Of a stretch of DNA of 64,000 nt, positions 46,078-55,656 are shown in pieces. Origin of the DNA: Helianthus annuus. Taxonomy: Eukaryota; Streptophyta; Magnoliopsida; Asterales; Asteraceae. The translations under genes and the position numbers were made by a program. The stretch is from assembly GCF_002127325.2 (NCBI RefSeq), contig NC_035433.2, positions 16,728,611 to 16,792,610 of the forward strand, given 5' to 3'. Position 1 is the first letter of the stretch; each line of letters starts with the position of its first letter. A model generated the notes under the pieces. That model was given only the letters and a program-made list of their open reading frames with translations, did no database searches and was not told the DNA's origin.

Positions 46078-48331
46078 AGGCATCTCGATTTATGCACCGT
46101 GAATGTAGTACTATATAAATTCATAAACATAATAAAGCTATCAAATACATATGGAGCAATGCATATACAATAAGCATGGTGTATATATTATGAGATTCGT
46201 GTACGGATTTATATTATGCATATTTAATGATGGTTTTTGTAACACCACACCCGAAAATAATATGATGTTGCATATTTACATTAATAGGTTCAAAGATTAA
46301 TGTTCTGGATTGTTCCTTTTGCGTCCTTCAACAATTGGAGTGAAAATCTTCAACTGAATAAACCTCCAAAAATAGCTCTGATCCCGAATTTAGCCATCAA
46401 GTTTTATAACTAGACAAATTCAACCGATTAAAACTTGTAGAATAGTGAACCGAGCAATCGTATTCACTCATAACTCATATTACACCAACCATAGATCTGC
46501 AAATTCAGATCCAAAAACTCAACCAAAAGCTTTGAACATCTTTATAACCACTCAAAAAGCAAAATCAATCCGAACATCGTATGTAAGCATCTCAAAATCA
46601 ACTAGAAACAGCTTACAACCCTTTAAATCGAGAGCTTATACCAATTATATGTCCTAAACGATGAATTTGCGATCAAATTCTGATTGCAACAATCACTTGT
46701 GAAAGGTGGAATACAATCACAAGTAATCCGAGAACAATCACACACACAAAGATGTAAATAAAACCCAGTTTGATTGTATTGAACATATGAAAGTGAGTAC
46801 AAGAACTTTGAGCACCAAAAACTAACTGATGAACACACAATACACCTATTTATACTAAGACCGAAAACCCAAATAAGCGTAACCATTTTGCATGTGAAAT
46901 GTCACGTGCCACGCAAAAAGTGCTATGAGCACTTTTCGCATGGACATTTCACATGCCCATACTTATACATTTAGCATGACTCAAGCTATATAATAGTGTA
47001 ATACAAGGTATTTTGGTAAATCAACATTTTATATTCCTTACAAGGATTATCAAAGAATTAAATAAATCCTAATTTAATTCATAACATTATAGACTTACTT
47101 GGCACCATGAATCAAGTCAAAGAACACATAACTTGGGTTTTCATAACCATAAGTTGATTGCGTAGTATTACTAAATAATAAATTTGAATCACCCAAACAC
47201 AACTTGAGTGACTTCATTCATGAGCCGAAAGGAGTTCCAATCAACTAAGCCACCAGTTTTGAGAATAAGGTGTGGTTGAAAAGCCTTATGGGAGTAACAC
47301 TTATAACCAAATGTCGATTAGTAGTGTTACGTAATAATAAATTTGAATCACCCCGACAACAGCAAAACACATAACTTGAGTGACTTCAATCTTGTTGAAA
47401 ACCCTTATTAGTTGTAAAGGTTATGGAATGTAACAAAACATGAACATAAAGGTTGGGATTGGCAGATTTCATAGTGAAAGGTATGAAGTGTAGTTTAGGT
47501 ATGACATAAAGGTTGATTTGTGCAATTTAGTCTAGAAATTATTAGTTTTATTCTTGAATCTTAAGTGTTTATAATAAAAACATTACATGTTTATTTATAA
47601 TTGAAGTGATCTATTTATTAACTACAAGAAATAACAAAATTTTATATAAAAATTAAATGATCTTAAATTGTTATAAAAGAAAATGTCTTAATAAAAACTT
47701 TAGAGAAACATAAAAATAGATTAGAAGGTTCGGTTTATGTAAACAATATTAATTAAAGAAGTTAACTATAATAACTTAAATGTAACATATAATAAAGATT
47801 CTTAGATTTTAAATTATACTTTATATTTTTTTTGAATCTTACATAATTTTGTTCCAAAAACCGAAATAACCAAAACACCGAACCGATATAAAAACCGAAA
47901 ATACCGAAGCCAAAAAAACCAAAACCGAACGGTTTTAAAAAGCCAAAAACTGACATTTCGGTTTTGGTTTTGATTTTTCCCAAAAAACGAACCGAACCGA
48001 ACCGTGCACACCCCTAGCTTGTAGTGAGTTGGTTCCTTCAAAATTATTTGTTTCACGGCGGGTCGTTGTAAACAAGTATCACTTTGTTTCAGGTGAAAAC
48101 TAAATGGGCACGGTAGAAACAAGTTTTTCTTTTAAAAAAATAATATCATATCGTTTTACGACGGCCAATGGTGAGGAAGGTAGCACATGACAGCAGTGGA
48201 GGCGGAGTCATAAGACAGGCAGTGGACGATTTGGTGTTAAAATGCTGCTCTATCCAGATCAAAATCAACTTATTGCTTGTATAATCAGTCATGTAATGTA
48301 AACGACATCAAAAGAAAAGCCATAGCTAATC
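46078..48331. other. Spacer downstream of GDSL gene 1
   Basis: Contains the 3' UTR with AATAAA (46131-46136), a hairpin at 46890-46956, two diverged copies of an ATAATAAATTTGAATCACCC-type block (about 47175 and 47334), and a CCGAAC/CCAAAA low-complexity stretch (47855-48000) ending GTGCACACCCCTA, as many plant hAT derivatives end. No supported gene. Confidence 0.6.
46890..46956. repeat. Long hairpin
   Basis: GCATGTGAAATGTC (46890-46903) is perfectly complementary to GACATTTCACATGC (46943-46956), with a second inner stem AAAAGTGCT / AGCACTTTT. Conserved at 58779-58845 in copy 2. Probably the core of a small foldback element. Confidence 0.75.
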
Positions 48332-48334
48332 TTA

Positions 48335-48644
48335 GGGGGGGGCGGTCCGTTATGGACTCCCCATAACGAGTTATCCTATCACTAACACCGCCGCCTCTAT
48401 GTTTGTAACGAGTGATAGGTATCACTCGTTGAATATATAACGCGTTGAAGATATGAATGAATGAATGAATGTGTATGCTTGTACATTGTGTATTAATACT
48501 TGTACATTGGAATCCCATCACTAGTGATACCACCCCCACTACAATTCTATCACTAGTGATAGAATATTGGGTGATGACATGGCATGATTTGATTGGATAT
48601 TGGGAGTGATAGAAATCTGTCACTAGTGACCACCCCCTCCCCCC
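48335..48644. mobile_element. PIF/Harbinger-like (Tourist-type) MITE, copy 1
   Basis: 310 bp, G-rich terminus GGGGGGGGCGGTCC and inverse GGTGGTC/CCACCCCCTCCCCCC, flanked by the 3-bp duplication TTA (48332-48334 and 48645-48647). It contains several ATCACTAGTGAT-type palindromes and a short ATGA microsatellite. Confidence 0.8.
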
Positions 48645-49018
48645 TTAAACCATACAAGTAGTAATAAAGCAATCTATTCTAGGTAAACGTTCACAAGATA
48701 AACATAGAACTACAAAGGATTTATGTCCATCTCTCTCTAAACTTCAAATCTTGATTCCTATCTTCATAACTAACTCCTTGAATTGTTGTAGTCTTTAGAA
48801 CACTTGAGGAGCATTGCACTTTTAGTATCTAGCTTCAAACACATGTTGATGCGAGTTTGTGGTATGCGGTTTTCTCTTTAAACTCTATGCACGTTAGTTC
48901 TCTCCACTCGACTCATGGAATATACACGTTGTTTATAGACTAGGGATATCAATATATTAAGTAAAGAAATGTAAAATTGAAATAAAATCCATACTTATGG
49001 CATATGGTGCCCTTGCAC

Positions 49019-49909
49019 TTATGGCATTATGGTGCCCTTGCTTACGACTCTAGGAAGTTTGAATTTGGGGGTTTGCTCAAGAAAATCAGGTGGTCTCTGG
49101 TACACAAGGGATGCAGCGCGGATCAAGATCCCAGCAGTTAGACCCCAAATAAGATATTTCTTATTACCACCACCACCTGCTGCTGCTGCTGCTGGTGGTG
49201 TTGGTAGTCAAAATAATGAACCAGATACTCCTCTCCCATCCATTCTCTCTTTTTCAGATCTTCGGTTTTCATCCTGCATTAGAAAATCATGTTTGAGTAG
49301 AAGAAGCTAGAGTAGAGTGAAAACAAGGGGAGGGGGTGGGTACCTTTAGAAACATTTCCAAAGGAGCATCAAAGACGTCATCTACTTCAGCAGCATTAGG
49401 AGTAGGATTGAAGGCATCTCTGTCAGAAAGTATGCCAATTACAGGGATTACCCGCAGAAGATGCTGCAGAAACAAACCAATTACAGTGAGTGCTGAAGAA
49501 AGGCCACAACATCTACGAGGGAAGGATGGAGACCAATCTCTTCGTGTGCTTCCCTAGTGGTTGTGTCAGCGTCATCTACGTCATCTTCCTCGGCCTTCCC
49601 TCCAGGCAAAGCGACTTCACCTACAATTAATGCCTAATTTTATTTTATTTCCAATCCAATCCAATTTCTGCTAGTAAAGTTGAATTACCTACCTGAATGT
49701 GTGGAGAGGCGAGAAGATCTTTTGGTAAGAATCACGCGAATCCCCTCATTATTATTTTGTTCGAAAAGGCAGATCAAAACAACCGCTTTCTTAGGTCTGA
49801 ATCCTTCTGAGGGCTGACCCACTGCATCGTCATCATCATCATCAGCCGCCACCGGTACCTTGTAAATCCGGAGCTGCTGAGCCAGCCCCGCCAACCTCTC
49901 CTTGCTCAT
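49019..49909 (-). pseudogene. Nudix hydrolase of CoA-diphosphatase type, copy 1 (decayed)
   Basis: Exons on the minus strand: 49909-49693 (start MSKERLAGL, chosen because upstream Met codons differ between copies), 49620 to about 49510, 49463-49344, 49273-49019. The Nudix box region is present ([10 protein letters not shown]... [10 protein letters not shown]), as are HLLRVIPVIGIL, VFDAPLEMFLK and the C-terminal LIWGLTAGILIRAA. These match plant NUDT11/15/22-like enzymes that cleave coenzyme A. Lesions: about eight residues (LEPFLSK in relatives) plus the splice donor after VDVV are missing, leading to an early stop; a T-tract gain at about 49252 shifts exon 4; and a frameshift lies in the CAG tract. 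The first and third are shared with copy 2. Probably non-functional. Confidence 0.75.
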
Positions 49910-50179
49910 CTTCTTCCCTCTCTCTCTCACGGTAAATAATGTTCATTATCTGAAACTCACTCTTTTAACTTTCTTTCATTTTCGGTCGGTTTCGTGCACA
50001 CGAACAACATGCTCGATTCATAGTTTTTATTTTAGTTTCTTATTTAATTTAATTTAAGTTAACTAATAAAAAAGAAAAACTAAAAGAAAAAATATGCCCA
50101 AAAGTAAATAATAAAAATATTAAATTTTAAATAAAAAGAAATCTTATACATAATCTAATCTAAAGTATTATAACAAAAT

Positions 50180-51757
50180 GAGTTAATAGCCAAAATGGTC
50201 CCTGAGGTTTGCTCACTTTTACCACTTTAGTCTAAAATCCAAAATTTTTAAATCTGGGTCCTTGAGGTTTGCATTTTATTGCCATTTTAGTCCAAATTTC
50301 AAAAACCCCCTTTTTTACTGTTGCAACCAGCCTATTTTGTCCTTTTACGCAGGGGTATTTTGGTCATTTTTATGAGTTATTATAACAAACCCAGATCAAG
50401 AATCCAGATCATCTCTCTCAAAGCAGATCAAGAACCCAGATCAACTCTCTCTCTTGTCTCTCTCTATAGCACCACCACCGCCACCTCCTCCCCCTTCTCA
50501 CCACCGCCACCATCAACACCCACCCCACAAGCACATCCTCTCTCTCTCTCTCTCTTTAAACATACCTGACTCTCTATCTTCTCTCTCTCTCTGTAGCTTT
50601 TACCCTCTCTTTCTCTCTCTAAACCTTGCCGGAGGCGATCATGATACAACAACTCTCTACACCTCCTCTCTCTCTCTCTCTAAACACACCTGACTCTCTC
50701 TCTTCTCTCTTTATAGCTTTTACCCTCTGTTTGTCTCTCTAAACCTCGCCGGAGGCGATGATGATACAACAGCAACGATCAGAGGGTTTTGACTTGATAT
50801 GAGGTACAACAGCAACGATCAGAGGCGATAATGAGTTTTTCATTGTCTGAGTGAATCGAGTGAAGCTTGAGACTTACCGTATCTTGGCAGGGTAATATCC
50901 GACTGTTGAAGCAGCCGCGATGTTTGCAGCCAAGGCGGTTGGTTCCTCTTTGTTTTGATTATTATTAACAGATCTGAGCCTCTTTTAATTCTTCTTTTTC
51001 ATATTTTCATTTTTTATTTTTATCAAGGGTTTTGACTTGATATTTTCGGGGTTAATTAGTGTTATTGATTCGTCATAGTTGCAGGTGTTGATGTTCAGTT
51101 GTTTGAGAAGATGATGATGATTCAGTTGTTTGATGATCTGCTTTGAGAGAGATGATCTGGGTTCTTGATCTGGGTTTGTTATAATAACTCATAAAGAGGC
51201 GACGATGATTTTTTCGTTGTCTGACTGAATCGAGTGAAGCTTGAGACTTACCGTATCTTGGCGGGGTAATATCCGGCTATTGAAGCAGCCGCGATGGTTG
51301 CAGCCATGGCGGTTGGTTCCTCTTTGTTTTGATTATTATTAACAGATCTGAGCCTCTTTTAATTCTTCTTTCTCATATTTTTGTTTTTTTTTTATCAAGG
51401 GTTTTGACTTGATATTTTCGGGGTTAATTAGTGTTATTGATTCGTCATAGTTGCAGGTGTTGATGTTCAGTTGTTTGAGAAGATGATGATGATTCAGTTG
51501 TTTGATGATCTGCTTTGAGAGAGATGATCGGGGTTCTTGATCTGCGTTTGTTATAATAACTCATAAAAATGACCGAAATACCCCTGCACAAAAGGACAAA
51601 ATAGGCTAGTTGCAACAGTTAAAAAAGAGGGTTTTTGAAATTTGGACTAAAATGGCAACAAAATGCAAACATTAGGGACCCAGATTTAAAAATTTTAGAT
51701 TTTGAACTAAAGTGACAAAAGTGAGCAAACCTCAGGAACAATTTTGGGTATTAACTC
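50180..51757. mobile_element. Mutator-like element (MULE), copy 1
   Basis: 1578 bp with a perfect 9-bp target duplication TAACAAAAT (50171-50179 and 51758-51766) and terminal inverted repeats of about 230 bp beginning GAGTTAATASCCAAAAT. No transposase. The interior has two 374-bp tandem units (about 50822 and 51196) and CT microsatellites (50440-50700). Each unit contains, on the minus strand, an exon-like piece ending in a GTAAGT donor; in the second (51307-51252) it starts with ATG and reads MAATIAAASIAGYYPAKIR. This resembles a Pack-MULE that captured a first exon; the donor gene is unknown. Confidence 0.85.
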
Positions 51758-51854
51758 TAACAAAATATAACATATACGAAAAGAATACTTACAAATCTCA
51801 ATACATGAAAATATAATTAAAAATATACATTATTCTTACACCACCTTTTATTTT

Positions 51855-52088
51855 TTTATTTTTTTGAAACGCAAATTTGGATCACTAACGGACCTGTGGA
51901 GTAATATCGTGCCAAAGCGAAACCACACCCGATCATATCCATCTCCACTAGGCATAATGCATATACACCAATTCAGGAGGAACCCAATAAATATGGAAAA
52001 AACCCCATTGCGAGAATCGAACCTAAAACTTATTGGTCTTAAAGCCTTATCTCACCCCTAAGATTTCACTAGGCTATAAAGTCATACA
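51855..52088 (-). mobile_element. SINE (tRNA-type)
   Basis: 234 bp, minus strand. B box GGTTCGATTCTC (complement of 52012-52023), an A-box-like TAGCCTAGTGA about 40 bp before it, and an A-rich tail at the left end. Target duplication ACCTTTTATTTT (51843-51854 and 52089-52100). Non-coding. Confidence 0.82.
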
Positions 52089-52100
52089 ACCTTTTATTTT

Positions 52101-53931
52101 AAAAAGTAAAACATAAATATGACGTTATTTACTTTTATATTTTAAATACAATAATATTTATCATTATGGAATGTTGAAATTTAGGTTGGGTAAATCACAC
52201 TTTTCTTCCTTTATATTTGTATCAAATTGCAATGGATAGCCTTTAACTTTAATAATTACAGTCTAAATCTTTTATTTGTAAAAGGTATTACATCCTACGT
52301 CTTTTAGCACTAACCCTATTAAATATATCAGTTAAGTGTAGTCATGTGCAAGGCAAATGAGGGTATTTCTGTCATTTTACGATACCCTTTATTTAAACTA
52401 TATTTATAAATAAAACCCTATCTTTTATCATTCTTCTTCTTCTCCACTTTCCACCACAACCACCACCACCACCAACCCACCAACACCACCACTCTTATTG
52501 TCACCTCTTTCAGTCTCTCACCTCTCGTCCTCCCTTTCCCTGATACCAGAACCACCAAAACATTTTTCAAAAAAAAAATCTTATACATCACGGAAAGACG
52601 GTGCTGGAAACCTGCAAGTCCTTACCAAACACACCCCCGTCGGAACTCAGAAACCCGTAAATCCTTTCTCTATTGTTCGTTTTTTCTGGGCTCCATTATC
52701 AAGAAACCTAAATGGGGAATCATGAAAACACTAATCCCAATGGATATCCGGATGGATTTTGGCTTAGAGAAAGTGGGTTTAGCATGTGAATCTCAAAATG
52801 AAGATGAAATATAATAAAGGTGTGATCTTGTGCACTGGGTTTCGATATTTTTTAGAAATATTAGAAAACCCAGTTCTTAGATTTCTTAATTTTGGCTTAA
52901 AACCGGTTAGGATCTGAGAAGAAGGTAAAGTGAACTTGTTTGAGGATCACTAGGAGATAGAATTTGCTTTATAGAATGAAAGAAAACAGATTTAGAAAAT
53001 TAGAAGCTTGTTAGTTAAGAATTATTTTTATACTTTTGCAGTGCGTTCGTAATATATGGCAGTAAGTATCCTCCAAAATTGAATGGTATCTCATATAGGG
53101 GATGGTTCAAATGAAAACCATTTTTATTGTGAAAATTCGAAAACTAATTAAAAAAACCTAAAAAACATACAAAAATTTTTTTTTTTTTTTACAATTTTTT
53201 TTAGAAAAATCGCTACTTTTTATATATGGAAAAAGAATTTCAAAAAAAAAAAAAATTTGGTTGTACTGCACATGTGCACTAATACGGAAAGCCTAAACCA
53301 CTTAACTCACCCCCCACCGACACCCCCCAAAAACCTAAACCGAGAGATTTGGGGCTGTTTATTTGTTTAAGGGTAAGTAACATTTTTCGTCATTTATACT
53401 AGTAAAATTACTAACATACCCTCTTGTGCAACACACATTCCAAACCTAACTGATAAATTTTACCTACCCACGCGCCAACCTTTCTATGTCAACTAAAACC
53501 TAGATGAACATCCACCAGCTTTTGGCCTTCACTAGTCACCGGCTACCTTTATTTCTAAGCTTTTGTCGCTACAACAACATATTCGCTACCACCATCCTTA
53601 TCGATTGCTCTCATTGCCACAGACGAGGGTTAGAACTCTGACGCATACCACCCCATTCACCGTTAACCATGGTTGTAAAACAAGGTCTATAATACCAAGT
53701 ACTCCTCGAGTAATCACTACAAGGTAGGCTACCGAGGCGACTTTCTTCAACTCTGCCTAATTACTCAAAATCAATCAAGCGTGGTCAACCTCGACCAAAA
53801 TCGGATCTAGTAGATTAACTCGGGCTGAATTTGACTTTAAAAAATAAAACATAATTTGTGTGCCTATCAAATTAAATAATGAATATTATTTTCACGTATT
53901 CTACTATAAATATTAGTAAATTTATGTTAGA
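52101..53931. other. Unassigned, AT-rich sequence of copy 1
   Basis: Contains a CCA-rich stretch (52450-52495), A/T homopolymers around 53160-53260, and phrases such as GGGTAAGTAACATTTTT seen at ends of plant DNA transposons. A 75-codon frame at 52498 has no recognisable domain. No gene supported. Confidence 0.4.
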
Positions 53932-54168
53932 GTAAATAACTTTTTGAGTCCCTGTATTATAGTGATTAATCACTTATTTTGTAACGTTTTGAGTCCAACT
54001 TTTAACACTTGTACTTTTGATTTTGTACTCAAGTGGTTAAAACCGCTAAAACACAGAGACTTAAAACGTTATAAAATGAGCGGTTAGGGACTCGGAGTGT
54101 AAAACTTTTTGATTTTGGACTCAAGTGGTTAAAACCACTAAAACTCAGGGACTCAAAAAGTAATTTAC
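53932..54168. mobile_element. Small TIR element between direct repeats
   Basis: 237 bp with 23-bp inverted ends (GTAAATAACTTTTTGAGTCC and its inverse, one mismatch). It is flanked by direct repeats of about 115 bp (53818-53931 and 54167-54282) that share a CGGGCYGAATTTGACTTTAAA start. Confidence 0.65.
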
Positions 54169-54464
54169 TCGGGCCGAATTTGACTTTAAAAAAATAAAAC
54201 ATAATTTCTGTGCCTATCATATTAAATAATTAAATAACGAATATTATTTTCACATATTTTGCTGTAAATATTAGTCATAATAGTTTTATGATTTGAGCGG
54301 ATAAATGGATACATGTGTAACCTTTTCTAAGAGAATAAAAAGAGTGTTATTTACTTTGTGTGTTTGCCAACGTGCTTTAAATCAGTTTTGTGGGTCTAGA
54401 ACATGTAACCTTGTCTAATTCTTTTGAAGATTGTTGCATGCGAACCATATATATATATATATAT

Positions 54465-54886
54465 TTACGCTAAAATAAGAACCACCTCGAGTTATAAGAA
54501 TCGCGAGAACCACACCATCCGGACCGCCATTTACCATGATTTTTATTTACAACTAGATGTGTGTATTATAAACACATCCGTAAAAAAAAAAAAATTTAAA
54601 CGCCGCGGCCGAGGGGGTAGTTTTTTACACCACAAGTTTGGTGTAAAAAAAAATAAAAACACCAAACTTGTGGTGTAAAAAACTACCCCCTCGGCCGCGT
54701 CGTTTAAATTTTTTTTACGGATGTGTCTATAATACACACATCTAGTTGTAAAAAAAAATCTTGGTAAACGGCGACCCGGATGGTGTGGTTCTCGCGGTTC
54801 TTATAAAAAAAAATGATGGCGAACGGCGCTCCGTGGGGTGTAGTTCTCGCGGTTCTTACAACTCGAGGTGGTTCTCATTCTAGCGG

Positions 54887-54889
<3 letters not shown>
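54465..54889. mobile_element. Foldback element inside a TA microsatellite
   Basis: The left end TTACGCTAAAATAAGAACC is mirrored by the right end down to 54889, with AACCACCTCGAGTT shared by both arms. An inner near-perfect palindrome surrounds GCCGCGGCCGAGGGGGTAG. Both sides are runs of TA dinucleotides (54447-54464 and 54890-54945), so it inserted into a TA repeat. Confidence 0.75.

Positions 54890-54945
<56 letters not shown>
54890..54945. repeat. TA microsatellite
   Basis: About 27 uninterrupted AT dinucleotides between two foldback elements. Confidence 0.95.
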
Positions 54946-54947
<2 letters not shown>

Positions 54948-54961
54948 GTAAGTATCTATAG

Positions 54962-55340
54962 AAAACCCACTTTAATTTAGAAAACCCGGGAAACTCAAAG
55001 CTCCCGATGTTTTTTTTTTTCTTGAAAAAAATTACACATGTTATATACATGTTTTTAAGGGTTTTGGGCAAAAAAAAATCAAAAAAAACGCCGAGTAGAT
55101 ATTTTAAAAAAAAATAAACAAGTTTTGGTGTAACACATGTTACAAATATGTCAGATGAATGTAACATGTGTTACACCAAAACTTGTTTATTTTTTTTTTA
55201 AATATTTACTCGGCGCTTTTTTGGTTTTTTTTTTTGCCCAAAACCCTTAAAAACATGTATATAACATGTGTAAATTTTTTCAAGATAAAAAAACATCGGG
55301 AGCTTTGAGTTTCCCGGGTTTTCTAAATTAAAGTGGGTTT
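54962..55340. mobile_element. Long foldback element at the duplication junction
   Basis: Nearly perfect palindrome: arms of about 180 bp from AAACCCACTTTAATTT (54962) to AAATTAAAGTGGGTTT (ending 55340), around a loop at about 55144-55160. Its last base is the last base of copy 1; copy 2 starts directly after it. Confidence 0.85.
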
Positions 55341-55607
55341 AATATTATTTGTCAAAAAAAAAAGGAAATTCATTACGCACACCCCAGGCCTGGCTCATCA
55401 CTTGGTTGAGGTGATGACCTCTTGGTACGTGGCCCCTTACGTGGTGGTTCATCACCAAGTGATGGTCAACCTTTACACCCACCGGCCTTAATTAAAGAAT
55501 TCGATTATTTTAGAAAACTTGTTAATTTGTTTAAACTCCCAACACGTGTCTATTTGTGACTTGGGTACGTTAGCTTAACCAATTCTATATGTGTGATAAG
55601 TTTCCCT

Positions 55608-55615
55608 TATAAATA
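55608..55615 (+). promoter_or_regulatory. TATA box of GDSL gene 2
   Basis: TATAAATA, 42 bp before the start codon at 55657. Confidence 0.6.
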
Positions 55616-55656
55616 GATACATAGATATTGATTCAGGAAACCAACTCAAGTTATCA

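Larger units (their letters stand above)
43291..55340. repeat. Tandem segmental duplication, copy 1
   Basis: About 12.05 kb, repeated from 55341 onward in the same orientation. Offsets are 11884 at the GDSL start, 11889 through the rest of GDSL, and 12191-12194 at Nudix and the MULE; the steps are explained by a MITE only in copy 1, A-tract length changes, and a 302-bp duplication only in copy 2. The left edge is where copy 1 and copy 2 stop matching (TTTAATATTATTT). The right edge coincides with the end of a foldback element. Confidence 0.93.

Noticed and set aside
49029..49310. 93-codon plus-strand frame (and 61188-61487)
   Set aside because: Antisense of the last Nudix exon; the minus-strand reading carries the domain.
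50321..50693. Proline/serine-rich plus-strand frames (and 62455-62875)
   Set aside because: Products of CT and CCACC low-complexity sequence within the MULE.
54889..55167. 92-codon minus-strand frame ending in Tyr-Ile repeats
   Set aside because: Translation of a TA microsatellite and foldback arm.
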